DNA from: Paraburkholderia caffeinilytica
GTDB lineage: Bacteria > Pseudomonadota > Gammaproteobacteria > Burkholderiales > Burkholderiaceae
Assembly (NCBI RefSeq): GCF_003368325.1
Contig: NZ_CP031466.1
Span: forward strand, 3,555,048 to 3,619,047
DNA length: 64,000 bases
Reading direction: 5' to 3'
Below are positions 54,622-63,730 of this stretch, one piece after another. The notes under the pieces are model-generated. The model had not been told where the DNA came from, ran no database searches, and saw only the letters and a program-made list of their open reading frames with translations. The position numbers and the translations under genes were made by a program. Positions within the stretch are counted from its first letter, which is position 1. Each line of letters opens with the position of its first letter.

Positions 54622-55659
54622 GTGTTCGTGCGGAATTGCTGGTATGTCGCGGGATGGGATAACGATGTCGGTGATGAAGGATTCCTCAGCAGAACCATCA
54701 TCAACGTACCGCTCGTGTTCTGGCGAGACGCGGCTGGAAAGGTCATCGCGCTGGAGGACCGCTGCTGCCATCGCGGAGCGAAGCTGTCCATGGGACGCAA
54801 GGAGAACGGCGGAGACTGCGTCCGATGCATGTATCACGGTCTGGTGTTCGATCGGACCGGGCAATGCATCAGCGCGCCGGCACAGGACAGGCTGCCGCCT
54901 CAGGCGAAAGTGAGAAGCTTCCCGATCGTCGAATCGCATCGATGGATCTGGATCTGGATGGGCAACCCGGACCGTGCAGATGAGTCGCTGATTCCCGATA
55001 CTCGTTGGCTCGACCATCCGGAATGGCGTTCGCAAGATGGCTATCTTCACTACGACGTCAACTATCTGCTGATCGCAGACAACCTGCTCGATTTTTCCCA
55101 TTTGCCGTTCCTGCACCCCACGACAGTGGGAGGTTCGACCGACTATGCATCCGTATTGCCGAAAGTCGAGCGCGGTGAACGAGGCGTCCGCCTGACGAAA
55201 TGGGTGAAAGGTACGCAACCGCCGGCGTATTCGGCAAAGTATGCGAACTACCCGGAAGGCGCGCTGGTGGATCGCTGGATGTATTACGACTTTCTTGCGC
55301 CGGGGGTTCTGCTAATGGATTCCGGAATGATGCCCGCCGGTACGGGAGGAAATGTCGAGCACCGGGAGAGTGCTCTCGCGTTTCGTGGTTGCCAGGCGTT
55401 GACGCCGGAAACGGAGACGTCGACGCACTACTTCTTCGCACACCCGCACAATTTCCTGATCGATCGCCCGGAGGTCACGAAGGAAATCCACGCGGGCATC
55501 GTGCACGCGTTCGAGGAAGATCGCCAGATGATCACGTCTCAACAGCAGAATATCGAGCTGGATCCGTCGTTCAAGATGGTGCCGCTCGGCATCGATGCCG
55601 CGCTCTCTCAATTTCGCTGGGTCGTCGATAAGCTGATCCGCGAGGAGCAGCCATCATGA
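54622..55659 (+). CDS. Rieske non-heme iron oxygenase, VanA (O-demethylase) type
   Basis: This 345-residue oxygenase component starts at a GTG (54622) eight bases after GGGAG; the ATG at 54571 lacks a ribosome site. The Rieske [2Fe-2S] ligands are CCHRG and CMYHG. The mononuclear iron site is DNLLDFSHLPFLH (Asp-x2-His-x4-His). Family members remove O-methyl groups (vanillate, dicamba) or hydroxylate related aromatics. It is coupled to the reductase gene by a 4-bp overlap. The substrate is unknown. Confidence 0.92.
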   Translation: MFVRNCWYVAGWDNDVGDEGFLSRTIINVPLVFWRDAAGKVIALEDRCCHRGAKLSMGRKENGGDCVRCMYHGLVFDRTGQCISAPAQDRLPPQAKVRSFPIVESHRWIWIWMGNPDRADESLIPDTRWLDHPEWRSQDGYLHYDVNYLLIADNLLDFSHLPFLHPTTVGGSTDYASVLPKVERGERGVRLTKWVKGTQPPAYSAKYANYPEGALVDRWMYYDFLAPGVLLMDSGMMPAGTGGNVEHRESALAFRGCQALTPETETSTHYFFAHPHNFLIDRPEVTKEIHAGIVHAFEEDRQMITSQQQNIELDPSFKMVPLGIDAALSQFRWVVDKLIREEQPS

Positions 55660-56642
55660 AGGCAAACGAATCGATGACGCTCGTCGTAACCGGCTATCGC
55701 GCAGAGGCGCTCGATGTCGCTTCGTTCGAGTTGCGAGATCCGAGTGGCAAGCCACTGCCGGAGTTCGCTCCGGGGGCTCACCTGGAAATCACGTTGCCTG
55801 AATACGATAGCGCCCCGAGTAGCCTGATTCGCCACTATTCGCTGTGCAACGATTCCGCGGAAACGAATCGGTATGTCATTGCGGTCGGACGCGCATCGAA
55901 CAGTCGCGGCGGATCGCTTGCCATGCATGAGCACGTGCGGGTCGGCTCCACATTGCGGGTGCGTTCACCGCGGAACAATTTTCCGTTGGTCGGGGACGCC
56001 GGACATTACCGGTTCATTGCAGGCGGGATAGGCATTACGCCGATCCTGTCCATGATCCGATGGTGCCAGTCGCACGAAAAGAGCTGGTCATTGCTGTACT
56101 GCACACGTAGCCGGACACGCACTGCGTTCTACGAGACCTTGGCGGGATTCGGCGCCGCGGTGCGGTTTCATTTCGACGACGAGTCAGGCAGCCTGCTTCC
56201 GGACCTCGCTCGCGAGCTCGCTGATGGAGTAGCGTCGGAACACGTGTACTGCTGCGGCCCGGGTGGTCTGATGCACGCGGTAGAGGAGGTGTGGACAGGC
56301 CGCTCCCCGGAATCCGTTCATTTCGAATGGTTCTCCACAAAGGGGCTTTCGAATGTTCAGCCCGCCTCCCACGAGGTTGCATTCGACATCGTGCTGCGAT
56401 CGACAGGAGAGCGGCTTCGCGTCGAGCCTGGCACGAGCATCCTCGAGACGCTCGAGCAACGAGACATTAGCGTGCCGTTCGCATGCCGCGAGGGCCTTTG
56501 CCGTACGTGTGAAACTCCGCTGTTCGGCGGTGAGGCCGATCATCGTGACTACGTGTTGTCGGAAGTAGAGCGCCGTGCGCAGTCGTCGGTGATGATCTGC
56601 GTTTCGCGTGCCCGGAGCGACACGCTGATACTCGGCGTCTAG
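55656..56642 (+). CDS. Rieske oxygenase reductase, VanB/phthalate dioxygenase reductase type
   Basis: This 328-residue flavoprotein supplies electrons from NADH to the oxygenase. It has an FMN region (LIRHYSLCND), an NAD-binding region (HYRFIAGGIGITPILSMI; YCCGPGGLM) and a C-terminal plant-type [2Fe-2S] domain (FACREGLCRTCETPLF, then later Cys in VMICVSRA). The ATG overlaps the upstream stop (ATGA). Length and order are normal. Confidence 0.93.
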   Translation: MKANESMTLVVTGYRAEALDVASFELRDPSGKPLPEFAPGAHLEITLPEYDSAPSSLIRHYSLCNDSAETNRYVIAVGRASNSRGGSLAMHEHVRVGSTLRVRSPRNNFPLVGDAGHYRFIAGGIGITPILSMIRWCQSHEKSWSLLYCTRSRTRTAFYETLAGFGAAVRFHFDDESGSLLPDLARELADGVASEHVYCCGPGGLMHAVEEVWTGRSPESVHFEWFSTKGLSNVQPASHEVAFDIVLRSTGERLRVEPGTSILETLEQRDISVPFACREGLCRTCETPLFGGEADHRDYVLSEVERRAQSSVMICVSRARSDTLILGV

Positions 56643-56918
56643 CCAGATGATTTGCCAGGCAGGCGCCGCACTGGAAGCACGGAAACGATCGCTGCACGCC
56701 AAGAGTAGTTCGATTGCGAAGGCGCCGTGCGGCGCAAGCCGCGCATGCGCGAGAGATGCGGCGATTGCCCATCGAGTCGTTTGCCCCGAATGCTCACTGT
56801 CCGCTAGATGAACAGGGACTTCGCGAGAGCTGCCCAGGATGGCGCGTCACATTGTGGGCCGAGCCGGGAGGATCGCGCCGCGGCACTCGCCGAAGCCGAT
56901 GCGAACGGCATCCGGCTT

Positions 56919-57200
56919 CTAGCACCCCAGCCGCTGATGAGCACCGTATCTCCGTCGTCGAGGAAGGTACCCGTACATATAGATCCTGAGCATCACGCCT
57001 GGATGATAGGACGGGCGGCCCGTCAGTACCAGCGCGGTACCGTTGAAGCCAAGTTCCGCAAGGTCCAGTTCGTCGACAAAGGCATCTATGACCCTGACCG
57101 GATTGTCCTGTCCAATGTAGTCATCGATGCATTCGGGAAGTAGTGCCACCTGCTTGCGGTCATCGCCTTCAACGAATCGCTTCGTGAGTCACCCTGTCTG
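56919..57200 (-). pseudogene. N-terminal remnant of an IS1182-type transposase
   Basis: The frame (annotated ATG at 57149, homology extends to about 57200) matches the DUF772-type N-terminus of IS1182/IS5-like transposases: RKQVALLPECIDDYIGQDNP, VIDAFVDELDLAELGF and TGRPSYHPGVMLRIYMYGYL. The catalytic DDE domain is absent. The surrounding 56643-57368 has no other gene; an open frame at 56714-56989 looks like chance. Confidence 0.8.
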
Positions 57201-57368
57201 AATGCGTTGATTCAGTTTAGGCGATCAATGCATTTTCACACGCCCTCGGCCAACAAGAGACAATCGCGGAGCACCGACAAATGACGGGGCATCGGCCCCA
57301 CAGCAGTCACTCGTCGTTGAATCATCCTTAGATGAAAGGCTATGTTTGCGGGACGGCGTGGACGCGTG

Positions 57369-57632
57369 TCATGAACTGAACAAATCATCGACGATACGTC
57401 GTCCCGCGCTATAGCCACCCATGAGCGCATCAGCTTCGCTGAAAAATGGCTTGCCTTGAGATTCACCAAAACGCAACGGGGAGAAAACGGCAAGAGCGGC
57501 ACCGGCCTTGCAGATTCTCACGACCGCGACATAGCCCGCGCTGGATAACGCACTGCGTCCGGCCTGCCAGCTGAAGTCAGTCTCTACGGCCACCTCGACA
57601 TCGAATCCGTGATAGTGATAAGTGCGGTTCAT
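57369..57632 (-). CDS. Small hypothetical protein downstream of the Nudix gene
   Basis: An 87-residue predicted soluble beta/alpha protein (TYHYHGFDVEVAVETDFSWQ; AGYVAVVRICKAGAALAVF; FGESQGKPFFSEADALMGG). Small proteins of this type are frequent in Burkholderia but I cannot name the family. The ATG at 57632 overlaps the Nudix stop as ATGA and follows GGTGAG, so the two genes are coupled. Confidence 0.65.
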   Translation of the reverse strand: MNRTYHYHGFDVEVAVETDFSWQAGRSALSSAGYVAVVRICKAGAALAVFSPLRFGESQGKPFFSEADALMGGYSAGRRIVDDLFSS

Positions 57633-58051
57633 AGGCTCACCCGTTCCGCCTGCCGCGACATCCGCTGGACGTCGTCCGGTTCCAGAGTGCGGATATACCG
57701 GTAGAAAAGCTCTACGATTCCACGAGTAGGAATGCTGGCGGAAAGCGTCGCTATCTTGACCGGGGCGAACCACCTGCACTTCGCGATCTCGTTGCTGGGC
57801 TGTACGCGTGCATGATGCGCAACGTCGGTGAAAAAGACGTGATGCAAGGTGTTGAAACCGGTGAATTGAAAGAGGTATGTCAACTCATTAGCCACAAGCG
57901 TCGTTTCTTCCGACAGTTCGCGTAGCGCGGCTTCATGGGGCGTTTCATCCCGACAGATTCTCCCACCAGGTAACGCCCATCTTGATCGTTCTCTGGCAAC
58001 CAGCAGAATCCGGTTTTCCCGCACGCATACCACGGTCGCTCTGTCTTTCAT
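57629..58051 (-). CDS. Nudix hydrolase
   Basis: This 140-residue Nudix protein has the box GGRICRDETPHEAALRELSEETTL (G-x5-E-x7-R-E-x-x-E-E). Family members hydrolyse nucleoside diphosphates linked to another group. The start at 58051 (MKDRATVVCVRENRILLV) follows GGGAAAG; a GTG five codons upstream is the alternative. The substrate is not predictable. Confidence 0.9.
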   Translation of the reverse strand: MKDRATVVCVRENRILLVARERSRWALPGGRICRDETPHEAALRELSEETTLVANELTYLFQFTGFNTLHHVFFTDVAHHARVQPSNEIAKCRWFAPVKIATLSASIPTRGIVELFYRYIRTLEPDDVQRMSRQAERVSL

Positions 58052-58066
58052 TCTTTCCCTGCCCAC

Positions 58067-58456
58067 CTGATCTCTTGACCATCAGCCGAAACCTGCGGCA
58101 ATGCAAGCAGCGCCGGCGACTTTTTCCCGGCATTGTAAATCCTGTCGAAAATGCCGCACCCGAATCTTTTAGGCGGCGTACCAGCAGGCATCGCTGTATC
58201 TGGCGCGGTAATCCGGGATTAACTGTTGTTTTCCACTCTAACAGTCGGCACGGTATCGCGCTAAACTGGCTCACCTCGCGGTCGGGCAACTTTTACTGAT
58301 ACAACTCTCCATGGGGCCGCGTACAGGGTAGGCGAGTGCCGGTCATGCTCAAACCGGGTTCGAGCCACGAGCGTCGATTTACTGTGACGCTCAGCCGACC
58401 AAGGGGGAAGGGCCGAAGTCTCGTGGGCGAACGGTTGGACGCCAGGAGTCCGAATC
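58067..58456. other. Intergenic region between Nudix and transporter genes
   Basis: About 390 bp between divergent genes. I see no gene, RNA or strong repeat. It must hold the promoters of both the Nudix operon and the transporter-fusion gene. Confidence 0.5.
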
Positions 58457-60544
58457 ATGATAACGACGTTCACGCTGATCGATCTTGCTGGCACCGTTGC
58501 CTTGCTGCTGCTGGGCACCCAGATGGTCCAAACCGGCATGCATCGGGCATTCGGCGCAGGTCTTCGGTCACTCCTCGCCAGGTCGCTGGGTGGACCCTTC
58601 CGGGCCTTCCTCGCCGGAATAGGCGCGACGGCGGCATTGCAGAGCACCGCGACGACCGGACTCATGGTCGAGGGCTTCGCTGCGGAGGGGCTCGTCGGAC
58701 TTGTACCCGCGCTTGCCGTGATGCTGGGGGCAAACGTCGGCGCAACGTTGATCGTGCAGTTACTGTCACTCGACCTCGCGGAAGCCGTTTCGCCGGCCCT
58801 GATCCTTGTCGGCGCGCTGATGTTCCGCAAAGTATCGAACACACGTGCACACGACCTGGGACGCATGTTCATTGGTCTGGGCCTGATGCTGCTCGCGCTG
58901 CACCATCTGCTTGATCTGATGACCGAATACGAGGATGCACCAAGCCTTCGCATGCTGCTAGGCGCTGCGTCCACCGTACCGGTCGTCGATGTTTTGCTGG
59001 CTGCGGGTTTGACATGGGCAGCAGATTCGAACGTCGCGGCGGTCCTGCTTGTCACCTCGCTTTGCGCGCGGAACGTCGTCCCGCCCAATACGGCCTTTGC
59101 GCTGGTGATGGGCGCGAACCTCGGCACCGCGATCAACCCCGTACTGGCACGGACGGCACCATACGATCCCATATTGAAGCGACTGCCGGTCGGAAACCTG
59201 CTCACACGGGTCACCGGCGTTGTGTTGGCGCTTACAGCACTCGGACCGATCGGCCACTTCATGGTCACCATGGAACCGGACAATGCACGAGTGGTTGCGG
59301 ATTTTCACACGCTCTTCAACGTGGCTCTCGCCTGCGTATTCCTGCCGATGCTTCCGCTCTATGCGAGCCTGTTGAGCCGATTGCTGCCTTCGCCCGTAGA
59401 AGTCGCCGATCCGCAGCAGTCGCCGTGCCTCGATTCCACCTCTAGCCGGATTCCAACCGGAGCGTCGGGGACCGCACCCAGGGCACTTCGGTTCGTCGAT
59501 CGCTTCGGCGAAATGCTATCGGGCATTCATGCATCACCGTCAGATCGTGGGCGCAAGCTCATTGCTGAGGTACGCCCGCATGACGATATTCTGGACAGCC
59601 TGAATGGCGCAGCCAGGACTTACCGGACGTCTCCCGGTGCCGGGAAGATCGAGGCAGCGATGTATCCGCACCTCGATAAGAAAGTCAACGTGGTCTATCG
59701 TGAGGAGAACGGGCGAATCGATGTGAAGCCGGGCAGCGGCCACTCGCTAGAACACGGCAGTTCTGATGGCAACGCAAAGACGTATTACCCCGCAAGCTCC
59801 CTCTGGCTCACCTTGCAGGATCTCCAGGTCGTTCAACAACTGGAACCTGCTGACGGAGAAGCGCAATCCACCCTTACTACCTGCGTCCGTGGAACAGCTT
59901 TCTTTGATGACGCTTGCCTGTCAGTTATTGGCGAACACGGGAATAGCACCCGCAAGGTCCAGATCTCATTCGCGGGCAGGGAAATCCGTCCGGCAGACCG
60001 GCAGGGCCTGCGTGAATGGCAGGACGTGCTCGGTACGACGTTCTCGGATATCCCACTGGGCACCGCAAGGCTCGGCTACAACCCGACGGACCTGGAGATG
60101 CAGGAACCTGATCAGTGGTGGGCGTCTTGCCACGTGCCGGAAAGCAGCATGAAGGCGCTGATACAGGGGGTTGAGGCTGGCCGCCTTGCCTCGGTCAAGG
60201 TCGGTTTGTGTCTGAAGAACGTTTATGTGTCGAGGCAGGTGTTTGCTGATTTTCCGGGGGAGTCGTACCTGTTTCTCAGACCGGGAATGGAAGGCAGCGA
60301 AATGGAATCGCCGGAAATTGCGAGCGGATATGTCGTTCATCTCGCGCTCGACTTCGGAAAAGTCAGCTTCGACGTGCCTGGTCAACGCGACAGTTCACGC
60401 GAGGGTCAACACCAAACAAACGCTGGTGACGCAACCTCGATGAACGCACTTGTCGAGAGGTTGAGCACGCTCGTCGTCAGCCTGAAATGGCTTGCGGTAC
60501 TTATCGCCGTCCTGGTTATTGTTTTCGTATTCAAAAATCGATGA
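58457..60544 (+). CDS. Na/Pi-cotransporter N-terminal part fused to an unknown C-terminal domain
   Basis: The protein has 695 residues. Residues 1 to about 330 are an NptA/PNaS-type Na+/phosphate symporter with the first repeat motif LQSTATTGLMVEGF; in the second repeat the usual QSS is replaced (AADSNVAAVLLV). A short PhoU-like stretch (HDDILDSLNGAARTY) reaches about residue 390. From there the usual PhoU tail is lost and ~300 residues of unfamiliar beta-rich sequence follow (QWWASCHVPESSMKALIQGV; YLFLRPGMEG), ending in one TM helix (WLAVLIAVLVIVFVF). The join is near base 59640. It may be a fusion by rearrangement. No PhoU domain in full. Confidence 0.75.
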   Translation: MITTFTLIDLAGTVALLLLGTQMVQTGMHRAFGAGLRSLLARSLGGPFRAFLAGIGATAALQSTATTGLMVEGFAAEGLVGLVPALAVMLGANVGATLIVQLLSLDLAEAVSPALILVGALMFRKVSNTRAHDLGRMFIGLGLMLLALHHLLDLMTEYEDAPSLRMLLGAASTVPVVDVLLAAGLTWAADSNVAAVLLVTSLCARNVVPPNTAFALVMGANLGTAINPVLARTAPYDPILKRLPVGNLLTRVTGVVLALTALGPIGHFMVTMEPDNARVVADFHTLFNVALACVFLPMLPLYASLLSRLLPSPVEVADPQQSPCLDSTSSRIPTGASGTAPRALRFVDRFGEMLSGIHASPSDRGRKLIAEVRPHDDILDSLNGAARTYRTSPGAGKIEAAMYPHLDKKVNVVYREENGRIDVKPGSGHSLEHGSSDGNAKTYYPASSLWLTLQDLQVVQQLEPADGEAQSTLTTCVRGTAFFDDACLSVIGEHGNSTRKVQISFAGREIRPADRQGLREWQDVLGTTFSDIPLGTARLGYNPTDLEMQEPDQWWASCHVPESSMKALIQGVEAGRLASVKVGLCLKNVYVSRQVFADFPGESYLFLRPGMEGSEMESPEIASGYVVHLALDFGKVSFDVPGQRDSSREGQHQTNAGDATSMNALVERLSTLVVSLKWLAVLIAVLVIVFVFKNR

Positions 60545-60755
60545 TCGAACCATTGACGCGCTCACGTACGGCAGTTGCCCTCTCGTTCATTGGTGCCTGT
60601 CCGTTTGATCGCAAGACTCTAAATAATCTTGATGATAATTTAGTTTGTTGATGGCGTCTTTTTGGCTACGTACGCTACCTTCAAACTGTGCCAATGCGGA
60701 ACTCGCAGGCTGCGGCAGTCAGGAAAAATGTCGGTGCGGGGCGGGGAGTATAGCG

Positions 60756-60977
60756 ATGAAAATGTCTCACAGATTAGGAAGCCCCGATACGGCGGGACCG
60801 GTGTGGGGACTTGTCTTTGGCGTGTTCATGACGGCAATCGGAATAGGCCTCTGGTTTTATGCGACGTCGTCGGCCTCCTCCGGACGACAGGATGAATCGT
60901 TGGCCGTAGCGGCCGTCATCGTTGGCCTGTTTTCTGCCGTCTACGCGGGGCGCGAACTCTGTCACAAACGTCGGTAG
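60756..60977 (+). CDS. Small two-TM membrane protein
   Basis: A 73-residue protein with two hydrophobic segments (WGLVFGVFMTAIGIGLWFYA and LAVAAVIVGLFSAVYAG). The ATG at 60756 follows GGGGAG; the longer open frame upstream has no ribosome site. Family unknown. Confidence 0.7.
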   Translation: MKMSHRLGSPDTAGPVWGLVFGVFMTAIGIGLWFYATSSASSGRQDESLAVAAVIVGLFSAVYAGRELCHKRR

Positions 60978-61222
60978 ATCGCCTGTCCGGACTAAGGATG
61001 TTGTCGATCAAGTGGCGCTACCCGGTATGCCGGAGCGCGTTTATTTTGCCGCCGCGCGCGTCACGCTAACACTCGCGGGATCCGTTTGCTCCTTCAACAC
61101 CGTGCAAGGCTACTGATCTGCATGTCTCGACGGTCGAGCACGCCGGGGCTCGTATGCCATCACCTCGTGCCCAACCACAATCGATATTAATCGACATGCG
61201 ACCTGGACACTCCCGACGCCAG

Positions 61223-61468
61223 TCACCGGGCCCCGCTCGCGATAGCTGCGGCAAGGCAGTCTCGCTGCGACTGCAGACGTGACCAGGCGGTCATAAGCGC
61301 GTCGAGGGACGCTAGCTCCTTGTCACAAGATCCCAAACGCTGAAGCAGCGAAATGTACTCCCTTCGCACGGCAATCACGCCTTCAAGCGCCACCAGGGCT
61401 TGCTCAACTTCGCGGAGTTGTCGTCGCAGGTCATCTGTCATTTCAATCTTCCCGACGGACGAACGCAT
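61223..61468 (-). CDS. Small coiled-coil hypothetical protein
   Basis: An 81-residue, nearly all-helical protein (TDDLRRQLREVEQALVALEG; LDALMTAWSRLQSQRDCLAA) with heptad-like Leu spacing. The start at 61468 has a strong AGGAGGAACAGG site. Function unknown. Confidence 0.7.
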   Translation of the reverse strand: MRSSVGKIEMTDDLRRQLREVEQALVALEGVIAVRREYISLLQRLGSCDKELASLDALMTAWSRLQSQRDCLAAAIASGAR

Positions 61469-61749
61469 CCTGTTCCTCCTGGACTCACTCCAGCGATTCC
61501 AGTGCGCCCCGGCTCTCGTTGCTGATGCCGAATCGGGGAAGCTCGCCGGTTCGGCATCAGCACTCTCTTAAGGGCGTAGTGGATTGACGCGGGCTCCCCT
61601 GGCGCGGCGTGACCGTACGGGCACGGTTTCGTTCGAGGCATCCTCTCGCGTCCATGGTGGACTCGCCAAAGTACTGTGTAAACGTACAGTATCGCGGGTT
61701 GCACGTAAAGACCTAGACTTACCATTCCGACACAAACGCGGAGCGCGCC

Positions 61750-61932
61750 ATGGTCACCAAGACCGTCCGCCGGACATTTTCCGGTCTGACTTCGGCGTTT
61801 TCGCTAGGTCCGAAGGGCAAGCAAGGGGTCGCAGATACCGTGAAATCGGCCCAGCAACGCGCCGACGAAGCCTGGAGACGCACGACGCACGGAGTCCACA
61901 GTTCCCTACTCAGTAAAGTCCCGAAAGCCTGA
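61750..61932 (+). CDS. Small basic hypothetical protein (60 aa)
   Basis: A Lys/Arg-rich 60-residue protein (RRTFSGLTSAFSLGPKGKQG; SAQQRADEAWRRTTHGVHSS). GGAG lies ten bases before the ATG. Probably real by ribosome site and composition; function unknown. Confidence 0.6.
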   Translation: MVTKTVRRTFSGLTSAFSLGPKGKQGVADTVKSAQQRADEAWRRTTHGVHSSLLSKVPKA

Positions 61933-62001
61933 TTTTCGGAAACCAGAAGCAGGATCGAGCCTGCCGTCCGAATTAGCTGTCACCGAAGCCGGAGACGAAC
62001 C

Positions 62002-62169
62002 ATGACTGCGCCGCAAAAACTTTACGGTGTGACGCTTAAGCCCCAAGCCAGGGCTCCGCGCAAGCTGATCGAAGTCCCCGACCCCGAGGCTCGCCCCGAC
62101 CTTCTGGAAGCCGTTCGCCGAGCCGTGGCTGAGAATCGGGAAGCTGGGGAGCGACGATCCCGAGAATAA
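62002..62169 (+). CDS. Small hypothetical protein (55 aa)
   Basis: The frame encodes MTAPQKLYGVTLKPQARAPR and then KLIEVPDPEARPDLLEAVRR, a basic/acidic soluble peptide. GGAGACGAACC precedes the ATG. No family recognised. Confidence 0.6.
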   Translation: MTAPQKLYGVTLKPQARAPRKLIEVPDPEARPDLLEAVRRAVAENREAGERRSRE

Positions 62170-62305
62170 TTCGATCGAGTATGGTGGCCGTGGCACATGC
62201 GATTTGAACTACGAGACATAGCCGCCCGGGTTGGAAAGACTATCGAATCGGGTAGCTGGCTGGTGCGGCGTAGGGAATCGCTCCAAGCCTGAAAGCAAAG
62301 GTCAC

Positions 62306-62587
62306 ATGGCGACCAAAGGTAACTCCAGGCGATATGGCGCGGTCGGGCAAGGACTGCGCGAACTGGCCGTCAGATTCAAGGTAGGTTCGTCCGTCTCTAA
62401 ACCAATGTCTCTTTCCGAGCCTGGACGTGTCCCTCGACCGCAATCGGTCAACGGCTCAGTTGGGTCGAAATTTGCCGGTCGACTTGGCTTTCTGGGCGAT
62501 ATGAGGAACTCCAAACCTATCGTCGCAGGGCAGGCCGAAGCTCGCAAGTTTTGGTTCCCAACGAAAAAATCGTCCAATTCCACATAA
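62306..62587 (+). CDS. Doubtful small hypothetical protein (93 aa)
   Basis: The frame starts MATKGNSRRYGAVGQGLREL after AAAGG. It is basic and low in hydrophobic residues. A comparable open frame exists on the opposite strand (62302-62658), and third-position GC is weak, so coding is uncertain. Confidence 0.3.
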   Translation: MATKGNSRRYGAVGQGLRELAVRFKVGSSVSKPMSLSEPGRVPRPQSVNGSVGSKFAGRLGFLGDMRNSKPIVAGQAEARKFWFPTKKSSNST

Positions 62588-63074
62588 TTGGGGCTATCTA
62601 CCCCTTCATTTGCGGACACTGGTCCTTGTAGGAACACGATTATGTCGCCGGATGGCACCTAGCGTGACCACGCCGGACACCGGCGGAGGACCGGCGCGCG
62701 CGCAACCGGATCACTGCGATGCGGCCCGGACGTCGGACAGCCCGCAGTGCGTAGACGCAACAGGGGCGGCAACGGGCGATCATCCGAGGTACCCGAGGGT
62801 GGGCCCGGGCTTGCCGGGAGCGACCGCATTTCCCAGTTGGCGCGTCGCGGGAGCGACCTGCGTCCGCCTGGTTATCAAATCCATGCCGCTGACACGGGCG
62901 ATCGACAACACAAGGATGCGATCCCAGGCGCGGGTTCACGGCGGCGTCACCATCCACGCCTGGGACATGCTCGCAACGCCTGTGATCGCGGATCGGTCCG
63001 ACCGCCGGCCAATTGCGCAAAGGCGTGCAGATCGGGTGGGGTGGCGACATTCACAACCACAGAAAGGAAAAGCA
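62588..63074. other. Region upstream of the broken HU gene, no gene seen
   Basis: GC-rich stretch with overlapping open frames on both strands, none with a ribosome site or recognisable family. It should hold the HU promoter. Confidence 0.5.
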
Positions 63075-63351
63075 ATGAACAAGCAGGAACTGGCGGATGC
63101 GGTCGCCGCGAAGACGGGCGGCAGCAAGGCGGCAACCGGCGAGGCGATCGATGCGTTTATTGACGCAGTCACGGCCGCCGTAAAAAGGTGAGACTGTGCA
63201 GTTGATCGGCTTTGGGTCGCTTTCCACGAGCGCGCGCGCCGCGCGGGTCGGCCGCAATCCGGCGACCGGTGCCGAAATCCAGATCCCCGCAGCGAAGACC
63301 GTCAAATTCACGGCGGGCAAGGCGTTCAAGGATGCGGTGAACGGCGCCTGA
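63075..63351 (+). pseudogene. HU-family DNA-binding protein gene with a frameshift
   Basis: The first 38 codons (MNKQELADAVAAKTGGSKAA...) are the HU N-terminus in frame 1, with a stop at 63189. From base 63190 the remainder is in another frame: [54 protein letters not shown], ending at 63351. The shift lies in the A5 run at 63182-63186 (net one base extra or two missing). A strong AAGGA site precedes the ATG. Either a pseudogene, a sequencing slip, or less likely a slippage-regulated gene. Confidence 0.88.
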
Positions 63352-63523
63352 GACCGGGCGCAAGCCGTCGGCCGGATCGCCGCGACAGATGCTGGCGGCA
63401 GCAACAGCACGGAGTGATCGGGCAAGGCCTAGACCCCAGCCAGCCGGCCTGGTAGCATCAGTGCGAGATGTCGCGACGTACTGCGGCCCCTGCGATTCGC
63501 TGTATGTCTCTATCGATATCCGC

Positions 63524-63730
63524 ATGGAAAAGAAACGATCGCGGACCGGGCGCGAAATCTCGTGCCCAACGATCGGCGCATTACTGCGTTACCGGACGCG
63601 CATCGTGCGCGTCATTGCGGAAGCCCGCGGGCAACGCGCGATGATCGAATCGCTCGATACCACTGGCCGGACCTTCGTGAGCACTGTGAAGTGGGTCAGC
63701 CTGCGTGAGCTGGGTAATCAGCTTTTCTGA
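63524..63730 (+). CDS. Small hypothetical protein (68 aa)
   Basis: A basic, probably beta-rich protein (PTIGALLRYRTRIVRVIAEA; MIESLDTTGRTFVSTVKWVS). No ribosome site is evident before the ATG at 63524; the frame is open back to 63389. The sequence looks protein-like but the family is not recognised. Nothing further is seen from 63731 to the window end. Confidence 0.5.
   Translation: MEKKRSRTGREISCPTIGALLRYRTRIVRVIAEARGQRAMIESLDTTGRTFVSTVKWVSLRELGNQLF

Noticed and set aside
56714..56989. 91-residue plus-strand frame after the reductase
   Set aside because: Arg-rich translation, no ribosome site, overlaps the antisense IS1182 remnant.
62747..63163. 138-residue plus-strand open frame covering the HU start
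   Set aside because: It runs out of frame through conserved HU sequence and lacks a ribosome site.
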